57,131 nucleotides of DNA from CAVRUD01 sp963849635. GTDB taxonomy: Bacteria > Chloroflexota > Chloroflexia > Thermomicrobiales > UBA6265. The DNA is taken from assembly GCA_963849635.1 (NCBI GenBank), contig CAWKIA010000006.1, positions 1-57,131 on the forward strand. Reading direction: 5' to 3'. The notes under the pieces were generated by a model that was not told the DNA's origin, ran no database searches, and saw nothing but the letters and a program-made list of their open reading frames with translations. A program made the translations under genes and the position numbers. This document shows positions 1 to 8,517 of this stretch, piece after piece; the stretch's first letter is position 1; each line of letters begins with the position of its first letter.

Positions 1-96
1 GAAGATCCGTTGTCCCCGGGTGCGTGGGCGGTTCGGCGGGTGGTAGGCTTTCGGCATCCGTCGCCGTGGCACGTCATCCCGCCGGAGGTGACCACC

Positions 97-2516
97 GTGT
101 CCGCCGCGCTCCCCCCGACTCCGCCCCCGGCTTGCCACTCGTCCGCACGCCCTTGATCGGGCGGGAGCGCGAGTTGGCGGCTGTCCGCGCCCTGCTGCTC
201 GACGAGGCCGTCCCCTCCTGACGCTGACCGGCCCCGGCGGCGTCGGCAAGACCCAGCTCGCACTCGCCGTCGCCCCCGCCGTCGCCTCGTCCTTCGCCGA
301 CGGGGCGGTCTTCGCCGAGCTGGCGCCGGTGCGCGACCCCGCCCTCGTCCTGGCGGCGGTGGCGCGGGCGCTCGGGGTGCGGGAGGAGGGCGACCGGCCG
401 CTGGCGGACCGGTGGCTGCCGTCCTCCGGCCCCGGCAGCTCCTGCTCGTCCTCGACAACTGCGAGCACGTCCTCGCCGCCGCCGCCGACGTTGCCGCGCT
501 CTTGGCCGCCTGCCCGGCCCTGCAGGTGCTGGCCACCAGCCGGGCGCCGCTGCGCCTCGCCGGCGAGCGGGCGCTCCCGGTGCCGCCCCTCGCCCTGCCC
601 GACCCCGCGGCGGCGCCGTCCCCGACCGCGCTGGCCGGCATAGAGGCGATCGCCCTCTTCGTCCAGCGCGCCCGCGCCACCGACCCGGCCTTCGCCCTGA
701 CCGACGGAATGCGGCGGCCGTGGCCGAGATCTGCCGGCGCCTGGACGGGCTGCCGCTGGCGATCGAGCTGGCGGCGGCCCGCAGCCCAGTCCTCCCGCCC
801 GCGGCGCTGCTGGCGCGGCTGGACCGGCGGCTGCCGCTGCTGACGGTGGGTGGCCGCGACCGGCCAGCTCGGCTGCGAACGCTGCGCGACGCCATCGCCT
901 GGTCCTACGACCTCCTGTCCGCCGATGAGCGGGCGCTGTTCCGGCGGCTGGCGGTCTTCGCCGGCGGTGCCACCTTGGCCGCCGCCGGGGCCGTCGCGGG
1001 CGAGGATGCCGCCGCGACGGCGACCGTCGACCGCGTCGCTGCCCTCGTCGACCAGAGCCTGCTCGTGCGGGAGGACGGCCTCGACGGAGAGCCCCGCTTT
1101 TCGATGCTGGAAACCGTCCGGGAGTACGCGCTGGAGCGGCTGGACGATAGCGGCGAGGCGGCGGCGACCCGGCGGCGCCACGCGGGGTTCATCCTGGACC
1201 TGGCCGAGGCGGCCGCGATGGCGCTGCGCACCCCGGAGCAGGCCGCGGCCTTGGCGCAGCTCGACGCCGAGCACCACAACGCGCGGGCGGCGCTGGCCTG
1301 GGCGCTGGACGCCGGGGAGGCGGACCTGGCGCTGCGCCTGGCCGGCGCGCTCTCCTGGTTCTGGTACCTGCGCGGCCACTGGGGCGAGGGGCGCCGCTGG
1401 CTGGAGGCGGCGCTGTCGCTGCCCGATCCGGGGCCGATGGCGGCGCGGGCGCTGACCGGCGCGGGGCTGCTGGCGTGCCACCTGGGCGACTACGCGGCCG
1501 CGCGGGCGCGCCTGGACGAGGCGGTCGCCCTCGAGGACGGACACGGCGCTGCCGAGGCGCTGCACCTGCGCGAGCTGGCCGCGCTCTACCACGGCCACCC
1601 CGCCTCGGCGGACGCGCTTGTGGAGAGCGCCGCGCGGCTCCGGGCGGCCGGCGACGCCTGGGGAGAGGCGGCGGCGCTGTGCACCGCCGGCATGGCGGCC
1701 ATCCTGGCCGGCGACCCCGCGGCTGCCGACGTGACGGCCGAAAGTCTCGGCCTCGCCCGCGACGTGGGCGAGGCCTGGGCGCTGGCCCGGGCCCTCCAGT
1801 ACGCCGGGGATGTGGCGCGGGCCGGGGGCGATCCCGACCGGGCCGGCGCGCTCTACGGGGAGAGCCTGGGGCTGTACCGCGGGCTCGGTCAGCGGGAGGG
1901 CACCGCCCGGGTGCTGCACAACCTCGGCTACGTCGCCCTGCGCCGGGGGTGCCCGGGCGAGGCAGCGGCCCGGTTCGGCGAGGCGGTGCGCCTGCGCGGC
2001 GACCACCCAATCGGGCGCGACCTGGCCCACTTTCTGATGGGCCTCGCCGACGCGGCGCGGGCGCTGGGACGGCCGGTCCAGGCGGCGCGGTGGCTGGCGG
2101 CGGGCGCCGGCTTCTTCGCGGCGGCCGGGGAACCGGTCTGGCCGGTCGAGCGCCTCGAGCACGACCGCTGCCGCGCCGACCTCGAGCGCCGGCTGGGACC
2201 GCAGGCGTTCGCGGTCGCCTGGGAAGCGGGGCGGGCGCTGCCCCTGGAGCGGGCCGTGACGGAGGCGGTGGCAGCGCTAGCCGAAGCGGTGGACGGGGAG
2301 CACCCGGCCCCGCTTCCGGGGCCGGCGGGGCTGACGGCGCGGGAGGCCGAGGTGCTGCGGCTGCTCGTCACCGGCCTGACCGACCGGGAGATCGGGGAGC
2401 GCCTCTTCGTCAGCCCGCGCACCGCCTCCCGCCACGTCGGCGCCATCCTCGCCAAGCTCGGGGCCGCCTCGCGCACCGAGGCCGCCGCCCTGGCCGTGCG
2501 CGACGGGCTGGCGTAG
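97..2516 (+). pseudogene. LuxR-type ATPase transcriptional regulator, multiply frameshifted
   Basis: The pieces assemble into a large NB-ARC/AAA regulator of the LuxR (MalT/AfsR-like) class. A Walker A motif GPGGVGKT lies near 230-255, a Walker B-like LLLVLDNCEH near 435-465, a TPR-like alanine-rich middle follows, and a C-terminal LuxR helix-turn-helix (LTAREAEVLRLLVTGLTDRE) lies near 2330-2500. The start is taken as GTG at 97 because GGAGG lies at 83-87. The reading frame must change at least near 140, 205, 410 and 710, after which the gene is open to 2516. Such proteins bind DNA through the C-terminal domain; the ligand is unknown. Indels rather than stop codons break it, so sequence error and true decay are both possible. 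The family call is firm; the functional state is not. Confidence 0.75.
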
Positions 2517-2697
2517 GGCATCCGCCGTCCCGGGCGCCGCGTCGCTGGCGCGCCTTACCTACGCGCGCATCGCCCCCGTCCCCGAATTGCGTACCGCGTT
2601 TGGCGAACCCTGCGCATGCGCCGGCCGGACCGCCGGCGCACGATGGTGCCGTGCCCGCCGCGGTGGCGGCACGCGATCTTCGGGAAAGGGAGATGTC

Positions 2698-3195
2698 GTG
2701 GCCGCTCCGCCGTTCCAGCTCGCCGAGTACAACGTCGCCCGCCTGCGCGCGCCGCTCGATGCCCCGGAAATGGCGGAGTTCGTGGCCTTCCTCGACCCGA
2801 TCAACGCCCACGCCGAGCGCTGCCCCGGCTTCGTCTGGCGCCTGACCGCGCCCGGCGGCCGCCCTTCCTCCTACCTGGCCGGCGCCCTCGCCAACCCGAT
2901 GGCGGTGCCGAACCTGAGCGTCTGGACCGACCTCGGGGCGCTGCGGGCCTTCGCCTACGACACGGTCCACCGCTACTTCCTCCAGCAGCGACAGCGCTGG
3001 TTCGCGCGGACGGACGAGCCCCACCTCGTGCTGTGGTGGGTGCCGGCTGGGCACCGGCCGACGCTGGCGGAGGCGGAGGCGCGGCTGCGGTTGCTGGAGG
3101 CGCGGGGGCCGACCGCGGACACATTCACGTTCCAGGAGGCGTTCGACCCCGCGGGGCGGCCGTCGCCGCGCGGGCGCGACGGTGCCGGCGCCTGA
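2698..3195 (+). CDS. DUF3291 domain protein
   Basis: A 165-residue protein starting at GTG 2698 after an AAAGGGAGA ribosome site. It matches the DUF3291 pattern: QLAEYNVARLRAPLD at the N-terminus, FLDPINAHAE and PGFVWRL, then LSVWTDLGALRAFAY and the near-invariant LVLWWVPAGHRPT. The fold is a ferredoxin-like alpha/beta barrel half related to antibiotic-biosynthesis monooxygenases; no reaction is established. It has no signal peptide. The upstream reading to 2587 is low-complexity and is not used. The stop codon lies inside copy A of a 61-base direct repeat (3174-3234). The gene shares the unusually high GC of the first 5.3 kb. Confidence 0.8.
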   Translation: MAAPPFQLAEYNVARLRAPLDAPEMAEFVAFLDPINAHAERCPGFVWRLTAPGGRPSSYLAGALANPMAVPNLSVWTDLGALRAFAYDTVHRYFLQQRQRWFARTDEPHLVLWWVPAGHRPTLAEAEARLRLLEARGPTADTFTFQEAFDPAGRPSPRGRDGAGA

Positions 3196-3234
3196 GCGGC
3201 CGGCCGAGTGGCCGACCTGGACGGCCGGCGCGCT
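3174..3234 (+). repeat. Direct repeat copy A
   Basis: Sixty-one bases that recur at 5276-5337 with one gap and three substitutions. This copy spans the stop codon of the DUF3291 gene and ends just before the ribosome site of the LeuA-like gene. It contains the 12-base palindrome CGGCCGGCCG with flanking bases. Its function is unknown; see the matching copy. Confidence 0.85.
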
Positions 3235-3247
3235 AAGGAGGCCAACC

Positions 3248-4540
3248 ATGCAGGCGACGCGCTCGCTCCAGGACGCGGAGATCATCTACGACTGGAATCG
3301 GCTGAACGCCCCGGTCTCGACGAGGCGGCGACCGGTCGAGCTGTTCGACGAGACCTTGCGCGACGGCTGCCAGTCGCCCTCGGTCAAGGACCCCAGCCTG
3401 GAGGACAAGCTGGCGCTCCTCCACCGGATGGACGAGCTGGGGATCGCCTGGTGCGACGTCGGGATGGCGAGCAACGGCGCCGGCCGGCGGGCGGAGATCG
3501 CTCGCCTGCTCCAGGAGATCGATCGGTCGCGGCTGCGCCTCCGCCCGGTGATCATCGCGCGGACGGTCGTCGACCCGGACGTCACCGCGGCGGCGGAGCT
3601 GGTCCAGCGGACCGGCGTGCCGGCCCGCGTCTACCTCTTCATCGGCAGCTCGCCGATTCGCCGCTGGGCCGAGGGCTGGGACCTCGACTTCGTCTTGCGG
3701 CAGACGGTGGAGTCGATCGCGTTCGCGGTCAAGGAGGGCCTCGACGTCGGCTACGCCACGGAGGACACGACCCGGACCGACCCCGACACGGTCGCCGCGC
3801 TCTTCGGCGCCGCGGTCGAGGCCGGGGCCAGCGCGGTCGCGCTCTGCGACACGGTTGGCAACGCGACCCCCGAAGGTCTGAGCGCGCTCTACCGCTTCGT
3901 CAAGGACGTGCTGCGCGGCGCCGGCGCCGCGCACGTGTCCGTCGATTGGCACGGGCACAACGATCGCGGCCTGGCGCTCGCCCTCTCGCTCCTGGCCGTC
4001 GACCTCGGCTTCGACGTCGTCCACGGCTGCGCCCTCGGCATCGGCGAGCGGGTCGGCAACGCCCCACTCGACCAGATCATCCTCAACCTGAAGCTGCGCG
4101 GCGAGTGGCCCCACCCCGTCGCCGGCCTCGTCGATTACGTCCGGCTGGCGGCGCGGGCAACCGGCGTTCCCATCCCCGACAACTACCCGCTCGCCGGGCG
4201 CGACGCCTTCCGCACGGCGACCGGCGTCCACGCCGCCGCCATCGTCAAGGCCATGCGCAAGGGCGACGCCGCCCTCGCTGACCGGATCTACTCCGGCGTC
4301 CCGGCCGGCGACTTCGGCCGCGAGCAGGAGATCGAGATCGGCGGCATGAGCGGCCACTCGAACGTCACCTACTGGCTGGAGCGGCGCGGCCTCGATGCCG
4401 ATCCCGGCCTCGCCCGCTTCCTCCTCGAGGAGGCCAAGCGCAGCAGCGAGGTTCTGACCGAGGCCGAGGTCTGGGCGAGCGTCAGGCGCTGGGAAGCAAC
4501 GCACGGCCGGTCGATCCCGGACCTCAGGCTCGCCGGCTAA
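3248..4540 (+). CDS. 2-isopropylmalate/homocitrate synthase-family (HMGL-like) enzyme
   Basis: A 430-residue TIM-barrel enzyme of the HMGL-like acyltransferase/lyase family. AAGGAGG at 3235-3241 fixes the ATG at 3248. Visible hallmarks are ELFDETLRDGCQSP (metal Asp and catalytic Arg) near residue 30, the HxH metal site in WHGHNDRGLAL near residue 235, and GERVGNAPLDQ near residue 265. It lacks the long C-terminal LeuA allosteric domain seen in 500-residue isopropylmalate synthases, so it is closer in size to homocitrate or citramalate-type synthases. Together with the adjacent LeuB-like gene it implies a condensation followed by oxidative decarboxylation of a 2-oxoacid. No LeuCD-type isomerase is in view, and the substrate cannot be assigned. 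Confidence 0.8.
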   Translation: MQATRSLQDAEIIYDWNRLNAPVSTRRRPVELFDETLRDGCQSPSVKDPSLEDKLALLHRMDELGIAWCDVGMASNGAGRRAEIARLLQEIDRSRLRLRPVIIARTVVDPDVTAAAELVQRTGVPARVYLFIGSSPIRRWAEGWDLDFVLRQTVESIAFAVKEGLDVGYATEDTTRTDPDTVAALFGAAVEAGASAVALCDTVGNATPEGLSALYRFVKDVLRGAGAAHVSVDWHGHNDRGLALALSLLAVDLGFDVVHGCALGIGERVGNAPLDQIILNLKLRGEWPHPVAGLVDYVRLAARATGVPIPDNYPLAGRDAFRTATGVHAAAIVKAMRKGDAALADRIYSGVPAGDFGREQEIEIGGMSGHSNVTYWLERRGLDADPGLARFLLEEAKRSSEVLTEAEVWASVRRWEATHGRSIPDLRLAG

Positions 4541-4605
4541 GTGCAAGTTCGTCGCTCCGGCTCCGACCTCGGATCGGAGAGCCGGCACCCGATGAGGAGT
4601 CCCAG

Positions 4606-5505
4606 ATGGCGCGGATCGCGGTGATTCCCGGCGACGGCGTAGGCCAGGAGGTGACCCCGGAGGGGGTGCGCCTTCTGGAGACCGTCGCGGCTCGGCGCGG
4701 GCTCGACCTGGAGATCGAGGTCTGGCCCTACGGAGCCGACCATTACCTGGCGACCGGCGAGACCCTGCCCGCCGCGCGCCTGGAGGCCCTGCGGTCCGAC
4801 TACCGGGCGGTCCTCCTGGGGGCGATGGGCGACCCCAGGGTGCCGGACCAGCGCCACGCCCGCGAGATCGTGATGGGGCTGCGCTTCGGCCTCGATCTCT
4901 ACGTCAACCTGCGCCCGGCCCGGCTCCTCGCCGATCGCCTCTCGCCGCTCAAGGGCAAAGGGCGGGCCGATCTCGACTTCGTCGTCTTCCGGGAGAACAC
5001 CGAAGGGCCGTACGTCGACGCCGGCGGCTGGATCAAGAGAGACACCCCCGACGAGATCGCGATCAACGAGGACGTCAACACCCACACGGGCGTCTCCCGC
5101 ATCATCCGCGCCGCCTTCGAGTATGCATGCCGCACGGGCAGACGCCGGGTCTGCATGAGCGACAAGTCCAACGCCATGCGCTACGCCGGCGACCTCTGGC
5201 AGCGCCGCTGGCGGGCGATCGGGGCGGAGTACCCGGAGATCGAGCAGCGCCACCTCTACGTCGACGCGCTCTGCGGCGCGACGGTGCCGGCGCCTGAGAC
5301 GGCCGGCCGAGTGGCCTACCTGGACGGGCTGCGCGCTGTCGCACGCCGCACCCCTCGTCGCCACTATCCGGAGCGGCGCAGACCCACGAATCGGAATTCG
5401 CCACCAGTATCAACTTCGCGGAAGAGCCAGGATGTCGGGGCGAGGCGTCACCCGAACACGGCCCAATTGGTGCCGTTAGCCGAGGGCGCGTTCCATCGCG
5501 GCTGA
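4606..5505 (+). pseudogene. Isopropylmalate/isocitrate dehydrogenase-like, 3' truncated
   Basis: The first about 220 residues are a clear beta-decarboxylating dehydrogenase of the LeuB/Icd family: IPGDGVGQEVTPEGV at the N-terminus, RENTEGPYVDAGG, and DKSNAMRYAGDLW. ATG 4606 follows GAGGAG. Family homology stops after HLYVDAL near 5270. The metal-binding segment with GD..SD and the NAD-binding HGSAP motif are absent. The following 75 codons are unrelated and run through copy B of the direct repeat. The protein as read would be inactive. Either recombination at the repeat removed the 3' part or the assembly joined two loci here. A second family member lies at 41097-42180. Confidence 0.8.
5276..5337 (+). 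repeat. Direct repeat copy B
   Basis: Sixty-two bases nearly identical to 3174-3234 (one extra A and three substitutions). It begins within a few bases of the point where the LeuB-like coding similarity ends, and the sequence beyond it belongs to an integrase-containing scar. That position makes the repeat the probable site of a recombination or of an assembly join. The 138 bases from 5338 to 5475 hold no gene that I recognise. Confidence 0.85.
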
Positions 5506-5850
5506 CGCCTCCGCGAAGGCTTCCGGGTACAGATGCCCGTAGGTATCGCTGGTCGTGCTCAGCAGCGTATACCCCAGCACTTCCTGAACGACCTTCATCG
5601 GCACGCCCTCCGCAATCAGGAGACTCGCCGCGGTGTGCCGCGTCGTGTGGAAGGCGCGGCGTTCGAGCCCGGAAACTGCGAGCAACCCGTGCCACCTCCG
5701 CAGCAGGTTGCGCGGGTCGATCGGCGTGCCGATGCGGGTCGTGAAGACGAGCCCGCATGCCTGCCATTCGGATCCGGCCGCGGCGCGTTCGAACCCCTGC
5801 CGGTCGCGGTGCGCCCGCAACGCCGCCACCAGCGGCGCTGGAACCTTCAC
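5476..5850 (-). pseudogene. Tyrosine recombinase (phage integrase) C-terminal remnant
   Basis: About 124 residues give the catalytic C-terminal half of a tyrosine integrase. The box II HTTRHTAASLL (HxxR), the later GYTLLSTTSDTYGH with the second histidine region, and the nucleophile Y in TYGHLYPE are all visible. In-frame coding resemblance extends a little upstream (LTEDRISFPRTVKVPAPLV), but the N-terminal arm, the core-binding domain and the first catalytic Arg are missing. It is therefore a remnant and is not expected to recombine DNA. It sits between the truncated dehydrogenase and a tRNA 3'-half, the usual surroundings of an integrated element. Confidence 0.85.
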
Positions 5851-5898
5851 GGTCCGTGGAAACGAGATCCGGTCCTCGGTCAGGTTCGATACTACGTG

Positions 5899-6234
5899 AT
5901 GAGCCAGATTGATCGACAGCTAGCCAGACGGGTGCGCCTTCGCTCGATGCCCGACGAGCGGAGCGATGGGAAGGCCACGACACGTTTCGAGGTCGACGCC
6001 GTCCTCGGCGCGCTCTACGTCGGTTTCCATCTCGATCTCACCCGGAACGAGTACCGACCAGGTACCAGGACGTGCGAATACGCCGGCTGCCCCGTGCCGA
6101 TTTCAGGGCGAGCCCACTATTGCTTGGAGCACAGTGCAGCAGCGGAAAGGGAACGCAAGCGGCGCGACTGGCACAACCATCCGGAGCGCAACGTACGACG
6201 GAGGAAGGTGCCGAAGGCCGGTTCTCCGGATTGA
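5899..6234 (+). CDS. Small protein with a zinc-finger-like C-terminus
   Basis: An 111-residue ORF beginning at ATG 5899. The C-terminal half is charged and carries a CEYAGCPVPISGRAHYCLEH arrangement (C-x4-C-x10-C-x2-H) that could bind one zinc ion, followed by a basic tail with many Arg and Lys residues. The N-terminal half has FEVDAVLGALYVGFHLD. No ribosome site is obvious. It lies between the integrase remnant and the tRNA fragment, so it is probably cargo of the degraded element. I do not recognise the family; the finger and the amino-acid balance argue that it is coding. Confidence 0.45.
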   Translation: MSQIDRQLARRVRLRSMPDERSDGKATTRFEVDAVLGALYVGFHLDLTRNEYRPGTRTCEYAGCPVPISGRAHYCLEHSAAAERERKRRDWHNHPERNVRRRKVPKAGSPD

Positions 6235-6369
6235 TGTAGCCCAGTTCCACCCCAATCTGTACCCCAGTCGCCGTAGACAACGGTGGACCGGGGTGGAGTG
6301 GTGCTAGCGAGAAACCCCGTAATGGCGGGCATATTCGACGCAGGTAGACGAGCGTGGACGGATCGCGTC

Positions 6370-6417
6370 CATTTGCGGACCAAGAGGTCGGGGGTTCAAA
6401 TCCCTCCGGGCATACCA
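6370..6417 (+). other. tRNA 3'-half, candidate att-site remnant
   Basis: A canonical T-arm lies at 6390-6406 (GGGGG stem, TTCAAAT loop, CCCTC), followed by a seven-base acceptor strand CGGGCAT, discriminator A and an encoded CCA at 6415-6417. No matching 5' acceptor strand (ATGCCCG) or D-arm is found in the preceding 100 bases, so it is not a complete tRNA. The isotype is not assignable with confidence. Integrases often duplicate the 3' part of a tRNA gene, and the neighbouring integrase remnant makes an att-site scar the natural reading. Confidence 0.65.
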
Positions 6418-6426
6418 AGGATGAAT

Positions 6427-6456
6427 AAAGCCGGATCGCCAATGCGATCCGGCTTT
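6427..6456 (+). terminator. Rho-independent terminator
   Basis: A 13-base-pair perfect stem (6427-6439 with 6444-6456, loop CAAT) ends in TTTTCTTT on the plus strand. It directly follows the tRNA 3'-half, so it was probably the terminator of the original tRNA gene. Confidence 0.85.
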
Positions 6457-6500
6457 TCTTTGCCTATCTTCCGTTGGAATTGTTTCTCGGCTCCCAATTG

Positions 6501-6536
6501 CGATCGGGGCCGTCCCCGAGCGGGCGGCCCCGATCG
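6501..6536 (-). terminator. Stem-loop terminator downstream of FAD oxidase
   Basis: A 12-base-pair perfect stem, CGATCGGGGCCG (6501-6512) with its complement at 6525-6536, lies 28 bases beyond the stop codon of the minus-strand FAD oxidase. The T-tract is weak. Confidence 0.6.
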
Positions 6537-6563
6537 CGATAGCGGAGATCAGCGGACCGCTCC

Positions 6564-8144
6564 TCAGCCTGCGGAAGCGGGTGCGATGTTCTGGTTGACT
6601 CGGAAGAGATTTTCAGGGTCGTACGTCGCCTTGATTTGCGCAAGCCTGTCGTAGTTATCGCCGTAAGCAGCCCGGACTCGCTCCTGTCCTTCGTCTGCCG
6701 CGTCCATCATCATGTTGACGTAGGCGCCGCCAGCCGAGTGCGGGTGAAGAGCCGCCCAATAGGCTCGGGTCCAGGCGATCATCGCCGGGTTGTCGGCCGG
6801 GTCAGGGCTGACTCCGACCATCACCTGTCCCCACTTGGCGTCACGATAGATCCAGGCGGTGGCATCCTTCGGCACCCTGCCCGCGACTCCGTCGATCGGG
6901 TAGAGGTGCATCGTCGATTTCCAGGTCGGCAGCGTGGCGCCATACTCGACGTGACGCGCGATCGCCTCCTCAGAGAGTTCGTTAAAGAAGTCGGCCTTCC
7001 AATACCACTGGTCACCCGGCGGGTAGAGCCCATCGAACATGCTTTGCAGCGCGGCGTGCGGCATCGGTCCGACCCAGTCTAACGCGGGCGGCCCAAACAA
7101 CTGCCGGATCGGCGCGAATGTCGCCTCCGCCTGATCGAGTGGGCCGGTGTAGCACCAGACGACGCCGCACATCTTTTGACCATGGAGGTCTTCCGGAAAA
7201 GGCGGGCCCGGTGGGACCGTGAGGAAGGCGAAGAAGCCGTTCAGCTCATCGGGCGCGGAAGGAAGGAAGTCACGATACCAGCGCAGCACCTCAGCGCTCC
7301 GTTCCAGGGGCCAGAGCATCGGCCCAGCATAGACCGTGTCAATCGGGTGCAAATTGAAGAGGAAGGAAGTGACAACACCGAAGTTGCCGCCACCGCCTCG
7401 GATCGCCCAGAAGAGGTCCGGATGCTCATCCTGGTTGGCGGTGACCAATCGCCCGTCGGCCAGCACAACGTCGACCTCAATGAGGTTGTCAATTGTTAAC
7501 CCACACTGCCGGGTAATGTGCCCAATCCCGCCGCCCAGCGTAATCCCGCCGACACCGGTCGTCGAGATGATCCCGCCCGGTAGGGCGAGACCAAAGACTT
7601 GCGTGGCGTGATGGACATCGCCCAAGGTGCAGCCACCGCCGATCCTGGCCGTGCGGCGCACTGGATCGACGCGTACGCCCTTAAGCAGGGAGAGGTCGAT
7701 GACCAACCCATCGTCGCAGGTGCCGAGACCAGGTCCGTTGTGGCCACCGCCGCGGACCGCTACCAGGAGTCCGTGCTCGCGGCCAAAGTTGACAGCGGCA
7801 ATGACATCGGCCGCGTCCGTGCAGCGAGCGATAAGGGCTGGACGCTTGTCGATCATCGCGTTATAGACCGCTCGTACCTCATCGTAGTTTGCATCGTTGG
7901 GTTGAACGAGCCCGCCGAGCAATGCTGAGGCAAACTGCTGGATATCGGTTTCCGTGAGGGAACGAAGCAGTCGATGCAGCCACTTTGATCCTCCATCGGC
8001 AAACAGAACAACTCGATCACCGCGGCGGCAACTGGCGCTTCGAAAGCCCCAGTCAAAACCGTGCGAGTCCAGGCGCCAGTACCGCAAGATCTGCTCACTT
8101 GGGCGCGACTCAAGCATGCACCGGACGACGTCCGGCCGCATCAC
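6564..8144 (-). CDS. FAD-linked oxidase with berberine-bridge (BBE) domain
   Basis: A PCMH-type flavin oxidoreductase. The FAD-binding half shows VRGGGHNGPG (its His is the usual 8-alpha-histidyl attachment site), DLSLLKGVRVD, and GGGIGHITRQCGLTIDNL. The C-terminus is a BBE domain ending in YDPENLFRVNQNI. Relatives oxidise sugars, alkaloids or other hydroxylated substrates with O2; the substrate is unknown. The first about 55 residues of the long reading look non-coding. A GGAGG at 7990-7994 precedes a possible CTG start at 7979, giving 471 residues, closer to family size. It is a single gene followed by a strong hairpin. Confidence 0.85.
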   Translation of the reverse strand: MMRPDVVRCMLESRPSEQILRYWRLDSHGFDWGFRSASCRRGDRVVLFADGGSKWLHRLLRSLTETDIQQFASALLGGLVQPNDANYDEVRAVYNAMIDKRPALIARCTDAADVIAAVNFGREHGLLVAVRGGGHNGPGLGTCDDGLVIDLSLLKGVRVDPVRRTARIGGGCTLGDVHHATQVFGLALPGGIISTTGVGGITLGGGIGHITRQCGLTIDNLIEVDVVLADGRLVTANQDEHPDLFWAIRGGGGNFGVVTSFLFNLHPIDTVYAGPMLWPLERSAEVLRWYRDFLPSAPDELNGFFAFLTVPPGPPFPEDLHGQKMCGVVWCYTGPLDQAEATFAPIRQLFGPPALDWVGPMPHAALQSMFDGLYPPGDQWYWKADFFNELSEEAIARHVEYGATLPTWKSTMHLYPIDGVAGRVPKDATAWIYRDAKWGQVMVGVSPDPADNPAMIAWTRAYWAALHPHSAGGAYVNMMMDAADEGQERVRAAYGDNYDRLAQIKATYDPENLFRVNQNIAPASAG

Positions 8145-8272
8145 GGAAAATACGGAATGGCACTACGGAAATCTGCCAACGACAGACCTCCTGTCAACGC
8201 CCATCGCCGACCGCTTTTTGAGTGCTAGTGGTCGCCCCAACTTCACTTTGCTAGAATGACTGGTGGTACGAT

Positions 8273-8358
8273 GGAGAGGTGTCCGAGTGGTTGAAGGTGC
8301 CGCTCTCGAAAAGCGGTGAGGTGTTGAGCCTCCGTGGGTTCGAATCCCACCCTCTCCG
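8273..8358 (+). tRNA. tRNA-Ser(CGA)
   Basis: The acceptor GGAGAGG pairs with CCTCTCC and the discriminator is G. The anticodon loop CTCGAAA sits in a CCGCT/AGCGG stem. There is a long variable arm, as expected for Ser, and the T-loop is GGTTCGAATCC. CCA is not fully encoded. Confidence 0.95.
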
Positions 8359-8389
8359 CCGCCGGCAACGGCGGAGACTCCCACAACCT

Positions 8390-8478
8390 GGAAGGGTCGC
8401 ATAGTTGGCCTAGTGCGCTCGCCTGGAAAGCGGGTACGGGGAAACCCGTCGAGGGTTCGAATCCCTCCCCTTCCGCCA
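8390..8478 (+). tRNA. tRNA-Ser(GGA)
   Basis: The acceptor GGAAGGG pairs with CCCTTCC, the discriminator is G, and CCA is encoded at 8476-8478. The anticodon loop CTGGAAA reads GGA. It has a class II variable arm and T-loop GGTTCGAATCC. It lies 31 bases after tRNA-Ser(CGA), so the two are probably co-transcribed. Confidence 0.95.
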
Positions 8479-8489
8479 AGTCAACGAAG

Positions 8490-8517
8490 AAGGGCCGCGG
8501 ACATTGCCGCGGCCCTT
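8490..8517. terminator. Bidirectional terminator between tRNA-Ser and rbsK
   Basis: An 11-base-pair stem AAGGGCCGCGG (8490-8500) and its complement (8507-8517) separate the plus-strand tRNA-Ser from the convergent rbsK, whose stop codon overlaps the stem. T-rich sequence follows on the plus strand. Confidence 0.8.

Noticed and set aside
3233..4588. Minus-strand ORF of 451 codons opposite the LeuA-like gene
   Set aside because: Antisense shadow; the plus strand has catalytic motifs and a ribosome site, this one does not.
5102..5983. Minus-strand ORF of 293 codons across the integrase
   Set aside because: It lies in a different frame from the HTTRH and TYGH catalytic motifs and has no conserved sequence.
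6370..6417. Complete tRNA gene
   Set aside because: No 5' acceptor strand, D-arm or anticodon stem partner can be found upstream.
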